The position numbers were made by a program, and so were the translations under genes. From Acetofilamentum sp. (lineage in GTDB: Bacteria; Bacteroidota; Bacteroidia; Bacteroidales; JAFGXI01), in contig DYOK01000108.1 in assembly GCA_020720565.1 (NCBI GenBank), forward strand, positions 1-8,913: DNA of 8,913 nucleotides. Reading direction: 5' to 3'. The notes beneath the pieces are model-generated. The model saw only the letters and a program-made list of their open reading frames with translations. It was not told the origin of the DNA and did no database searches. Numbering within the stretch: the first letter of the stretch is position 1; each line of letters starts with the position of its first letter. This document shows, piece after piece, positions 1 through 7,791 of the stretch.

Positions 1-81
1 CATTTTAGTATCCTAGGTGTAGAACAATTAGGGTTAGTAGAGGCAAAGCAGGATTGTTTTTATATAAAATTAGAGGGGTAA
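1..81 (+). CDS. Possible C-terminal tail of a plus-strand gene (partial)
   Basis: Frame 1 is open from the first base of the window to a TAA at 79-81 and gives 26 residues, including LGVEQLGLVEAKQDCF and ending YIKLEG. The other two plus-strand frames stop within the first 15 bases. The residue mix looks like ordinary soluble protein, but a 26-codon open stretch can arise by chance, and I recognise no family in it. If real, this gene runs toward the efflux operon and the two units converge in the 189 bp between 82 and 270. The sequence to the left of the window would settle it. Confidence 0.35.
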   Translation, partial: HFSILGVEQLGLVEAKQDCFYIKLEG

Positions 82-246
82 AATTTAAACCTTCAATCTA
101 CCTAGCGTTAGATAGATCGGCCGAGGTTGACCGACAACTCAACAATCATAATTCAATAATCTACAATCGAAAATTAACCAAAAGCTACTCGAACGGACAG
201 GCACGGTTTTACTGGATTAGTCGAACATGTTTTTGGAATTTCGTAG

Positions 247-266
247 AAAATGACCATGTTCATTTT
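247..266. terminator. Small A/T-rich hairpin after the outer-membrane factor gene
   Basis: AAAATGA (247-253) and TCATTTT (260-266) are perfect 7-base inverted repeats with a 6-base loop, starting 5 bp past the stop codon of the outer-membrane factor gene at 271. On either strand the stem ends in a short T run, so it could act as a weak two-way terminator between convergent genes. A second inverted repeat, GAACATG at 223-229 with CATGTTC at 255-261, overlaps it. The stem is weak (one G-C pair), so this is a suggestion only. I see nothing else in 82-246 beyond a bulged 6-bp stem at 123-140 without a T run. Confidence 0.3.
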
Positions 267-270
267 GCAA

Positions 271-1677
271 TTACTCGCTCCAACCTCCACCAACGGCTTT
301 GTAAAGCTGTGTGGCTGCATTAAGTTTTTTAAGTTCAATTTGTGCTAAACTTAATTTGGCAGATAGGGCATTGTCTTTAGCCATCAATACTTCTAAATAA
401 TTGGCCATTCCTTGCTTGAGCAGTTCTTCGGAGAATGTGGCAGCAGATTCTAAGGCCACGCTTTCTTTCTGTTTTATCTGCGAAATTTCTTCTAAAGTGC
501 TTAATTGAATTTTAGCGTCGGCTACTTCTGATTGTGCAATTAACACAGTACTTTTAAATTGCAAGAGTGCTGCTTCTTTCTGATATTGCGAAGCTTTATA
601 CTGTGTACGAACCGCTCTTCCGTTTAAAATGGGTTGAGTTAACGATCCTAAAATTGAAGCAAATAGTGCATCGGCACTAAATAAATTTTCGAAATTGAGA
701 CTGTTTAATCCGCCAGAAATTCCAATCGAAATATTGGGATAGAATCCTGCTCGCGCTACATTGGTCATCGCAAAGGCATACATGAGCTCGTTTTCCGAAG
801 CCATCACGTCGGGGCGATGTCTAAGTAAAGCAATTGGCCAGTCGGTGTTAAGTTTGCTTTTAGACTGTTCGGCAAGCGTTAAACGATCAATCTTGCCCAT
901 TGGAATGGATAAAAGCACACATAAAGCATGCTCTTGTATGGTTATGGCATTTTGGCTTTCTACGAGCATTACTTGTACCGAGTGCATTTGAGCTTCGGTT
1001 TGCAAAACGGCAACCTCGGTTACTGTACCAGCAATTTTAAGTGCCTTGATGGTTTCTAAACTAGCTTGTCGGTTAGCCAGTGCTTGAGTTAATATTTCGA
1101 CTTGCAAGTCGAGTGCTAATAAATTGTAATAATAACCAGCTATTGCAGCCACCAATTGCGATTCGGCGAAACGTTTGGCATTGACCGATTTTAAATATTG
1201 TGCTTGTGCGGCTTTCTTCTGATTATGTACTTTGCCCCAAATATCTAACTCCCACGATAAATTCAGCCCCAATTCGTGACTCGATATCCAAGAGCGTTCA
1301 CTTTTACCAATGCCATTTGCACCTTTTAGCGATGGGTTAGTCGTACCCCCTTGTGCATACGCCGACAGGGTGGGCAAATAGCCAGAGCGTGCTTGTGCCA
1401 AATAGGCTTCAGAGGCTTTGAGCTGTTCGATAGTCGACAATAAATCTAAATTGGATTTTAAACCAATCTCGATAAGGGTTTTCAGCTTGGCATCGGTAAA
1501 GAAATCGTGAGGACTTGGTAATTTCGAGGTATCTGAGGCGGTTTGACTGCTGTCGGCTGTTGGGTCCACAGACGACAAGTCGGGGCGCTGATAGGGTAGA
1601 GATACTAAGCAAGATTGCATCATTAAGCCCAAAGCTACAATAACCAATATTCGAACTTTATTATTTATGATGGACAT
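271..1677 (-). CDS. RND efflux outer-membrane factor, TolC/OprM (NodT) family lipoprotein
   Basis: This is the outer-membrane channel of the tripartite pump encoded just upstream; it would carry substrate from the periplasm to outside the cell. The 468-residue product has a lipoprotein signal with lipobox MMQSC (Cys23), followed by the YQRPDL stretch usual for OprM-type factors. The family's two repeated halves are visible: SWELDIWGKV at about 141-150 in the first and LRHRPDVMASENEL at about 285-298 followed by GFYPNISIGISGG at about 311-323 in the second. Long alpha-helical stretches (about 150-270 and 355-460) fit the periplasmic barrel of helices. The length is normal for the family and the C-terminus GGGWSE is typical. 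The ATG at 1675-1677 puts the start directly before the signal peptide. It lies 145 bp after the pump gene on the same strand and is very probably co-transcribed with it. Substrates cannot be told from sequence. The family call is firm. Confidence 0.95.
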   Translation of the reverse strand: MSIINNKVRILVIVALGLMMQSCLVSLPYQRPDLSSVDPTADSSQTASDTSKLPSPHDFFTDAKLKTLIEIGLKSNLDLLSTIEQLKASEAYLAQARSGYLPTLSAYAQGGTTNPSLKGANGIGKSERSWISSHELGLNLSWELDIWGKVHNQKKAAQAQYLKSVNAKRFAESQLVAAIAGYYYNLLALDLQVEILTQALANRQASLETIKALKIAGTVTEVAVLQTEAQMHSVQVMLVESQNAITIQEHALCVLLSIPMGKIDRLTLAEQSKSKLNTDWPIALLRHRPDVMASENELMYAFAMTNVARAGFYPNISIGISGGLNSLNFENLFSADALFASILGSLTQPILNGRAVRTQYKASQYQKEAALLQFKSTVLIAQSEVADAKIQLSTLEEISQIKQKESVALESAATFSEELLKQGMANYLEVLMAKDNALSAKLSLAQIELKKLNAATQLYKAVGGGWSE

Positions 1678-1822
1678 ATGTTTAAGTTTTTTTTGACTTT
1701 TGATTCTGTTGAAATATTAATTTTTTATTTAGGTATTTCCCGATTAGAAATTTTTTATAATTCAAAGATTAGCAAATACTTCTTTATGATTTATGCCGTA
1801 TTTATCACTTCTGACAAATTTT
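1678..1822. other. AT-rich spacer between pump and outer-membrane factor genes
   Basis: This 145-bp gap is very A/T-rich on both strands. It has no convincing coding frame and no GC-rich hairpin followed by a T run, so there is no sign that transcription stops here. I looked for the Bacteroidetes promoter pattern (TTTG, about 20 bases, TAnnTTTG) ahead of the outer-membrane factor gene. I found only a near match to the second half on the minus strand (TAATCTTTG at about 1763-1771), without a properly spaced partner. A secondary promoter is possible but not shown. Confidence 0.5.
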
Positions 1823-4800
1823 TTAATGTGTTTCTTGCTTGTCGGTTGTGTGAATTATGGGCTTAATTTTCTCTTGTAAAGTTTGGAACACCACATACAA
1901 TCCTGGGATAACCAATAAGCCGAAGAATGTTCCAATTAATAAACCTAAAGCTGCACCTGTGGCTAGCGATCGGTTACTCAATTCGCCTACACCTTTTGCT
2001 AATACCAATGGCATCAGGCCTAAAATAAATGCAAAAGAAGTCATTAAAATAGGACGCAATCGCTCTTTGGCTCCATTAATGGCCGACTCAACAATGGTAT
2101 CGCCCAGATTTCTCCGTTGTAAAGCAAATTCGACAATTAAAATAGCATTTTTGGCCAGCAAGCCAATCAGCATAATAAGAGCAATCTGAAAGAAAATATT
2201 ATTTTCCAATCCTGCATATTTTTGCGACAAATAAGCACCCATTACGCCAAACGGAAGACTTAGTATGATGGCAAACGGCAAAATATAACTCTCGTATTGA
2301 GCGGCCAACAAGAAATATACAAATACCAAGGTCAGCAAAAATATGAGCGCAGTTTGCGAACCAGCCGCAATTTCTTCGCGCGTTAAACCTGAGTAATCGA
2401 TTCCGTAGCCATTGGGTAAGGTTGTTGCAGCGGTTTCTTGTAATGCTTTAACCGCATCGCCAGTAGAAAAACCAGGGGCAGGAGCTCCGCTGAACGAAGC
2501 TGAGTTGTACAAATTAAATCGAGTGACCGTTTGTGGACCTAAAACACGCTCCAATTTCACATATTGTGTGATGGGCGACATGTTGCCTGACGCATTTCGT
2601 ACATATATGTTATTGAGGCTATTTAAATCTTTTCGGCTTTCTGGCAAACTTTGAATCATTACCCTGTATTGCTTGCCAAATTTGGTGAAATCAGCAGCGT
2701 AATTACCTCCGACATAACCGCTTAATGCTGAGAATATTTCGCTAATCTTCACGCCTTGAGCTTTGGCTAAATCGGTGTTTATTGTCATTTGATATTGAGG
2801 ATAGGCGGTACTAAATGGCGACATGGCATATAAAATCTCGGGTCTTTGACTTAGAGCCAATATAAATGCTTTGGTGTTGGCATCCAGTGTGGTATGTTTC
2901 CCACCAGAACGGTCTAAAAACTGAGCTTCGAAGCCTGAACCTAAGCCAAAACCAGGAACACTCGGCGGTCCAAAGAAAATCATTCTGGCTTCGGGTATTC
3001 CCACCGATATACCAAAAAGCTGTTTTACAATGGCATCGGAACTTTGCTCTTTTATTCCGCTTCGCTCTTCGAAACTACTCAGGTTAATAAGTGCAAATCC
3101 AAAGTTATTTCCTGCACCTGCCACTAAACTATTTCCTGCTGTAAAGCTAAAACTTTTAATCCCTGGTATTTGAGATGCTTTAGCTTCTAAAGTTTTCATG
3201 GTTTGATAAGTACGGTCTAGTGTAGCACCTGGAGGTAATTGAACATCGGCGAAAATTAAACCGCGGTCTTCGTTGGGTACAAAGCCAGTTGGAGTAGTGG
3301 CATTAGCCCAATAAATGGCCAGACCAGATGCGACAACCAAAATGGCCATAATCCATTTTTGTCGGATAATAAGACCAGTAATTCGTCCATATTTGTTACT
3401 CATGACCTCGAAACCTGTATTAAAAGCGGCATAAAAGCGTTTGAGAAGATTGGTCGATTCGCCTGAGTTTTGATGAGGTTTTAGTAACAATGCACACAAA
3501 GTTGGACTTAATGTGAGTGCATTTATTGCCGAAATAACAATGGCCACGGCTAATGTTATACCAAATTGTTTGTAAAAAACACCTGTGGGACCCGAAATAA
3601 ATGTCACTGGTATAAATACGGCAGCCATTACAAGGGTAATGGAAATAATTGCACCCGAAATGTCGTTCATAGCCGACATGGTGGCTTCTTTGACCGTTAA
3701 TTTATGGTTGTTTTGCATTTTAGCATGAACAGCTTCGACCACCACGATGGCGTCGTCTACCACAATGCCGATGGCCAATATTAATGCAAATAAGGTTAAC
3801 AGGTTTAACGAAAAGCCAAAAATATTTAATACAAAGAAAGTTCCTACAATCGACACAGGAACTGCAATTGCGGGAATTAAGGTAGAACGGAAATCTTGCA
3901 AAAAGATGAATACGACCAAAAACACCAACAAAAAGGCTTCGATTAAGGTATGGATCACATTTTCCATCGACGCTTCAAGGAAATCGTTAGAATCGTAGAT
4001 AATCAAATACTCTATTCCATCGGGAAATTGTTGTTTGGATTGCTCGAGCGATACTTTGATGTCTTTAATAATTTGTTGAGCGTTTGAACCTGGGGTTTGA
4101 TAAATGGCCATGGTAAGCGAAGGCATTTTGTCGGTTTCGCCTTTGGTAGCAAAAGAAAAAGACGAGAGCTCTACTGTGGCCACATCTTGCAAACGCAACA
4201 ACTGACCATCTGTACCCGTTTTTAAAACAATCTTCTTAAACTGTTCGACCTCGTTATATTTCCCAGAATATTTGATGGTATATGAAAACGATTCACCAAT
4301 ATTTTGTCCCAACTGACCTGCCGCCACTTGTGCACTTTGCTCGTTAATGGCAGCAATCACGTCTTGTGGCGTAAGTTGGTAATTGGCAAGTTTTTGAGGT
4401 TCTAACCAAATTCGCATCGAATAGTCTTTGACTCCAAAAACCGAAGCGTCGCCCACACCATTAATCCGTTTTAGTGCTGGTATAATGTTGATATTGAGAT
4501 AATTTTGCAAAAACGTCTCGTCGTATTGTTTGTTTTTCGACAAAAAAGACAAATACATCAAGGAACTGGTTTGTTGCTTTTGAGTCACTACGCCTGCTTT
4601 AACGACTTCGGCTGGCAGCAGAGCGTTGGCTCTGGCAACACGATTTTGAACATTGACCACCGCCATATCGGGGTCGGTTCCTTGCTTAAAAAATACGCTG
4701 ATTTTGGCAGATCCATCGCTTCCTGCAGTAGATGTAATGTAATTCATATTTTCAACACCATTCACTTGTTCTTCGATGGGGATGATGACGCTTTCGAGCA

Positions 4801-4969
4801 CCGTTTCGGCATTGGCACCCGTGTAGTTAGCCGAAATCACTATGGTTGGCGGAGCAATATCTGGATATTCTGTTACTGGAAGTACGGTTAATCCAATATA
4901 TCCCAAAAGAAGAATAAATATCGATATCACAGTCGATAAAACGGGTTTGTTGATAAATACTTGTATCAT
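1823..4969 (-). CDS. RND efflux pump, HAE1/AcrB-type inner-membrane transporter
   Basis: A proton-driven drug/metabolite exporter of the inner membrane that takes substrates from the periplasm or membrane and passes them to the outer-membrane factor through the adaptor. Its 1048 residues match the usual length (AcrB has 1049). The first transmembrane helix is at about 10-30, and two large periplasmic loops (about 31-335 and 560-870) follow the classical layout. The proton relay is intact: GIVVDDAIVVVE in helix 4 supplies Asp405 and Asp406, and IGLLAKNAILIVEFA supplies Lys940 and Asn941, the counterparts of AcrB Asp407, Asp408 and Lys940. Other hallmarks are FVPNEDRG at about 573-580, GPPSVPGFG at about 667-675, GAPAPGFSTGDA at about 838-849 and ERLRPILMTSFAFILG at about 969-984. 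The ATG at 4967-4969 is 8 bp after the adaptor stop, so translation is probably coupled. The family is certain; substrates are unknown. HAE1 is preferred over the heavy-metal HME branch because of the DD pair and overall motif match. Confidence 0.97.
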   Translation of the reverse strand: MIQVFINKPVLSTVISIFILLLGYIGLTVLPVTEYPDIAPPTIVISANYTGANAETVLESVIIPIEEQVNGVENMNYITSTAGSDGSAKISVFFKQGTDPDMAVVNVQNRVARANALLPAEVVKAGVVTQKQQTSSLMYLSFLSKNKQYDETFLQNYLNINIIPALKRINGVGDASVFGVKDYSMRIWLEPQKLANYQLTPQDVIAAINEQSAQVAAGQLGQNIGESFSYTIKYSGKYNEVEQFKKIVLKTGTDGQLLRLQDVATVELSSFSFATKGETDKMPSLTMAIYQTPGSNAQQIIKDIKVSLEQSKQQFPDGIEYLIIYDSNDFLEASMENVIHTLIEAFLLVFLVVFIFLQDFRSTLIPAIAVPVSIVGTFFVLNIFGFSLNLLTLFALILAIGIVVDDAIVVVEAVHAKMQNNHKLTVKEATMSAMNDISGAIISITLVMAAVFIPVTFISGPTGVFYKQFGITLAVAIVISAINALTLSPTLCALLLKPHQNSGESTNLLKRFYAAFNTGFEVMSNKYGRITGLIIRQKWIMAILVVASGLAIYWANATTPTGFVPNEDRGLIFADVQLPPGATLDRTYQTMKTLEAKASQIPGIKSFSFTAGNSLVAGAGNNFGFALINLSSFEERSGIKEQSSDAIVKQLFGISVGIPEARMIFFGPPSVPGFGLGSGFEAQFLDRSGGKHTTLDANTKAFILALSQRPEILYAMSPFSTAYPQYQMTINTDLAKAQGVKISEIFSALSGYVGGNYAADFTKFGKQYRVMIQSLPESRKDLNSLNNIYVRNASGNMSPITQYVKLERVLGPQTVTRFNLYNSASFSGAPAPGFSTGDAVKALQETAATTLPNGYGIDYSGLTREEIAAGSQTALIFLLTLVFVYFLLAAQYESYILPFAIILSLPFGVMGAYLSQKYAGLENNIFFQIALIMLIGLLAKNAILIVEFALQRRNLGDTIVESAINGAKERLRPILMTSFAFILGLMPLVLAKGVGELSNRSLATGAALGLLIGTFFGLLVIPGLYVVFQTLQEKIKPIIHTTDKQETH

Positions 4970-4977
4970 AACTGGAG

Positions 4978-6168
4978 CTATTGAATGGGTTTTAAGGTCT
5001 GTACCAAACTATCGAGGGCAACAGGTTTTGAAGTGATAGGCATACCAGGTCTGAGGTTCATAATACCAGAAGCAACAATCATATCGCCAATTTGAATTCC
5101 AGTTTTAATAATAGCATAATTCTGAACTCGATCAATTATTTCGACGGGTGTCATGCGAACGGTATCGTTCACCACTTTATAGACATAAGTGAAGCCTTGT
5201 TGCTCGAAAGTCGCACTTTCTGGTACTACTGTTTGCATACCGTAATATCTTGGTATTTTAATTTTCCCAGAGTTGCCATTGTTGAGCATTTTATTTTTGT
5301 TTTCGAAGGCCACTCTAAATTGTATGGTTCCAGTGCTTGGGTCAATTTGACCGGTTCCTGCTTCGACTTTGCCTAGTTCGTCAAAGTTTTTGCCATTGGC
5401 CAATTCCAATTCGACGGGTGGGATTTTAGAGATTTTTTCGTCGAGGTCTTTCCCTTTTACAATTTGAAAGAAGTTAATATATTGAGTCTCGTTTAGCGAA
5501 AAATAGGCAAAAACTCTCGATATGTCTGAAACTGTAGTGAGTGGATTTGGATTGTTTGGGCCAACCAAAGCACCTTGTTTATAGTTGATTTTACCAACAA
5601 TTCCATCGATTGGGGCTTTTACATTAGAAAATTTAATGTTTTCATTTATGCCTTGATAATTGGCTCTCGATACATCTAAACCCGCCTTGGCTTGGCTTAA
5701 TTGACCTTTGGCTTTGAGCAAATTGGCTCTGGCTGTTTCGAGTTGAATTTCGCTAATAATACCTTTCTCTACCAGTGGAACCAATTTGTCCACTTCGACT
5801 TGTGCCGCTTTAACTTGGGCTTCGGCGGTTTTAATATTAGCTTGAGATGCCGTAACTTGCGATTGAGCTGCACCAGCGGTTTGGTCTAAAATATTGGTTT
5901 CTAATTTAAATAATAATGTCCCAGCTTTAACATGTTGTCCTTCGTCAACATATACTTCTTTAATGTAACCGGAAATTTTGGGACGAACTTGATTGTTATT
6001 TTGCCCCGATATCTCGGTTGGGAATGTATAATATCCGCTTAGTTCTTTCTGAATGGCTTTTACCGTAGGAAATGGCATGGCTGTAGAAACCTGTGATTTA
6101 TCGCCAGATTGGCACGAAAACAATAAAACACTTGGTATTGCGAAAAGTAGTAATCTTGATTTTAACAT
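4978..6168 (-). CDS. RND efflux periplasmic adaptor (membrane fusion protein, HlyD/AcrA type), lipoprotein
   Basis: The adaptor bridges the pump and the outer-membrane factor in the periplasm, anchored to the inner membrane by a lipid. The 396-residue product starts with a lipoprotein signal, lipobox LLFSC (Cys19). The first half of the lipoyl-like domain is seen at about 61-90 (RPKISGYIKEVYVDEGQHV, then KAGTLLFKLE), and its second half at about 182-203 (NVKAPIDGIVGKINYKQGA). Between them an Ala/Gln/Lys-rich alpha-helical hairpin runs from about 96 to 172. Its tip, LVPLVEKGIISEIQLETAR at about 129-147, is the region known to contact the outer-membrane factor. Beta-barrel and membrane-proximal domains follow (about 215-390). 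Length and order are standard. It is the first gene of the pump operon and lies 81 bp after the restored end of the DUF1207-like gene. That leader contains no clear promoter, so it could start its own transcript or be read from upstream. Confidence 0.96.
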   Translation of the reverse strand: MLKSRLLLFAIPSVLLFSCQSGDKSQVSTAMPFPTVKAIQKELSGYYTFPTEISGQNNNQVRPKISGYIKEVYVDEGQHVKAGTLLFKLETNILDQTAGAAQSQVTASQANIKTAEAQVKAAQVEVDKLVPLVEKGIISEIQLETARANLLKAKGQLSQAKAGLDVSRANYQGINENIKFSNVKAPIDGIVGKINYKQGALVGPNNPNPLTTVSDISRVFAYFSLNETQYINFFQIVKGKDLDEKISKIPPVELELANGKNFDELGKVEAGTGQIDPSTGTIQFRVAFENKNKMLNNGNSGKIKIPRYYGMQTVVPESATFEQQGFTYVYKVVNDTVRMTPVEIIDRVQNYAIIKTGIQIGDMIVASGIMNLRPGMPITSKPVALDSLVQTLKPIQ

Positions 6169-6179
6169 AACTTGACTGA

Positions 6180-6238
6180 TTTTTGAGTAAATTGACTTTT
6201 TGTTGTTTTGGATGGGGTTAAGATGAAGGTTTTTGAGT
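6180..6238. repeat. Two copies of TTTTTGAGT in the efflux operon leader
   Basis: TTTTTGAGT occurs at 6180-6188 and again at 6230-6238, exactly 50 bp apart (about five turns of the helix) and both within the 81-bp leader before the adaptor gene. Equal-phase repeats in front of an operon can be binding sites for a regulator. They may also be chance in AT-rich DNA, since the motif is mostly a T run. No known operator is recognised. Confidence 0.3.
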
Positions 6239-6249
6239 CAGAATAATAT

Positions 6250-7116
6250 TTAAAGCTCGTAAATTAGGGCAATACCCTTAAATCCATAATCGCCTTGATT
6301 ACGCAGTTGCCCCCAAAATGTGATTGCCTCTGTAATAATGAAAAAAAAGCCCCAAAGGGTGACCTGTTTTGTGTTTCGAAAAGAAACGGTATCCGAAATA
6401 CGCATTGATAGTAAATACATTACGCTCTTTTAAGTCTTTTTCATACCAAAGCCACGATTACTCACCCTGTAACGCCCTGTGATTCGAAACGAATGGTTAT
6501 TGGTGTCCTGGTTCAACGCATCGTTAAGAGTCAATTGTACTTGAGTAAATTCGTACGAAACGTTAACTCGAGTTAATGGATTGCCCGATTGCTTAATCAT
6601 CAGTGCGAATTCGTCGCCCAAATGGGTGCATTCGTGCATTAAGGTGATAATTGAAAACGATATGTTTTTAAGCCAGCCGTTTGAGTTAAGGTGGCGTACT
6701 CCTTTTATAGTGGGTGTGTCAAAACGATAATCGACATCGATAACAGCGGCTGTTATGGGCTCCCACATGTCTTCGAGAATATGGACACTTACGGGGATAG
6801 AAATACCCATTTCCCATTGTGGCTTCTTGTTGGTGATTTTACCCAAATCGAACGAAATCAATGGTGCATCAAAACCTAGATGCAAATCGACTATAGGGAG
6901 TTGGTAAAACGAAAACCGCTCGCTTAATTTATAGGCACTATGGTCGCGATGACACCCAATTTCCGCTTTATTCATTGGGCTGTGAACCTCCGAAACAAAT
7001 GGCTTTGAGTAGCTAATAGGTTTAAAAAAGGCATCAAAAAACGAACTTGTATCGGTTTGAGCAGTCAGCATTGTACTTGCAAAGAACAGCAAAAAAGTAA
7101 GGTTTTTCTTCGACAT
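6250..7116 (-). pseudogene. DUF1207-like exported protein, disrupted by two compensating frameshifts
   Basis: The nominal frame from the ATG at 7114-7116 gives 228 residues and stops at 6430-6432. Family-like sequence continues in the -1 frame from about 6442 (FTINAYFGYRFF, then HPLGLFFHYYRGNHIL). It returns to the original frame near the G5 run at 6310-6314 and ends GDYGFKGIALIYEL with TAA at 6250-6252. One missing base near 6436-6450 (candidate sites are an A5 run and a GG pair) and one extra base in the G5 run restore about 288 residues. The N-terminus is a signal peptide ending MLTAQ. The motif HECTHLGDE at about residues 163-171, after the DYRF segment near 128, resembles the H-x-S-x-HLGDE signature I associate with DUF1207. 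Strands alternate as in outer-membrane barrels, and the IYEL end fits a barrel's last strand. The function of DUF1207 is unknown. It lies 19 bp after the barrel gene upstream. The disruption may be real or a homopolymer sequencing error. The family assignment is from memory. Confidence 0.75.
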
Positions 7117-7135
7117 AAGTTGACTTCATCAAAAC

Positions 7136-7783
7136 TTAATAAGTATGAGAAAGGCCAAAATTTAAGGCGAAATAACTAATCGCTAGTGATTCTGATAAAT
7201 TTGTCCAAGTATAATTGTATCTTCCAGAAACATTTAACCCCCAATCATTATCTTTACCAAAGAGAATAACCATCCCGACTTCTGGGGTTATTCCAAAATC
7301 CCAATTATCTTCTTCTAACGAATAAGACCCCACTTGTTGCCACAAAATATTGTATTGAGGTCCAAACTGGAAACCAACATAAGGTTTTAAGATTTCAATT
7401 TTTATTTTTGGATAGAAGTGTGCGTTGGCCATTATACTATTAGAGTAGAGCGTCCTAAACATGTCACTTGTGATGGCCCCACCATTAAAATTTATTGTAT
7501 TGCGACCAAATTCGTGATAAAATCCGTTCCAGCCATATAAAAACCCAACAGAAAAAAGGTTTTTGTGAAAGAGGTATCTTCCTTCGATTTGCAAACCAGA
7601 ATAACTTGTTTCGGGTATAAATGTGTAAAAATCTGAGTTTGGAATTGAGATGGAGTAATTAAAATTCCACATCCATGTTGGTCTAATAAACGCTTCGAAA
7701 TCTTCGATTATCTTGGTTGAATCCGTATTTTGTGCCTTGACAAGCAAGCTACTTAACATTAAGACTATAATTATTTTTTTCAT
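7136..7783 (-). CDS. Outer-membrane beta-barrel protein, function unknown
   Basis: The 215-residue product starts with a short signal peptide (MKKIIIVLMLSSLLVKAQ, cleavage probably near Ala17-Gln18). The rest is rich in alternating aromatic and hydrophobic residues typical of amphipathic strands. Examples are GLQIEGRYLFHKNLFSVGF, LKPYVGFQFGPQYNILW, WGLNVSGRYNYTW and the closing SYFALNFGLSHTY. These patterns fit a small barrel of about eight to ten strands of the general OMP_b-brl type that is common in Bacteroidetes. No enzyme motif is visible. The ATG at 7781-7783 lies 8 bp after the stop of the DUF4136 gene. The gap, TTGTAAAT when read on the coding strand, is A/T-rich as in other Bacteroidetes leaders, so the two genes are probably translated from one transcript. 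A structural or transport role in the envelope is an inference from the fold only. Confidence 0.8.
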   Translation of the reverse strand: MKKIIIVLMLSSLLVKAQNTDSTKIIEDFEAFIRPTWMWNFNYSISIPNSDFYTFIPETSYSGLQIEGRYLFHKNLFSVGFLYGWNGFYHEFGRNTINFNGGAITSDMFRTLYSNSIMANAHFYPKIKIEILKPYVGFQFGPQYNILWQQVGSYSLEEDNWDFGITPEVGMVILFGKDNDWGLNVSGRYNYTWTNLSESLAISYFALNFGLSHTY

Positions 7784-7791
7784 ATTTACAA

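Noticed and set aside
54..323. 89-codon plus-strand frame starting with TTG
   Set aside because: It needs a rare start and overlaps both the tail of the possible left gene and the 3' end of the outer-membrane factor gene on the other strand. It shows no recognisable family.
1678..1866. 62-codon plus-strand frame in the pump/outer-membrane factor spacer
   Set aside because: It arises from A/T-rich DNA, is Phe- and Ile-heavy by composition, and overlaps the end of the pump gene on the other strand.
6287..6301. Perfect inverted repeat TAATC-gcctt-GATTA as an operator for the efflux operon
   Set aside because: Once the DUF1207-like frame is restored, this lies inside coding sequence (codons for LRNQGDY), so the repeat is better explained as coding DNA.
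6341..6360. GC-rich patch with a run of eight T on the minus strand, as a terminator after 6430
   Set aside because: The stem has only three pairs (CCC-TTT-GGG), and the stretch reads as HPLGLFF in the restored protein.
6373..6387. GTTTC-gaaaa-GAAAC inverted repeat
   Set aside because: It is a five-base stem inside the restored coding region with no T run after it, so chance is sufficient.
6299..6442. Separate small gene in the -1 frame downstream of the 6430 stop
   Set aside because: It has no suitable start, and its residues continue the upstream barrel-like protein. The last part returns to the original frame, so one broken gene is simpler than two.
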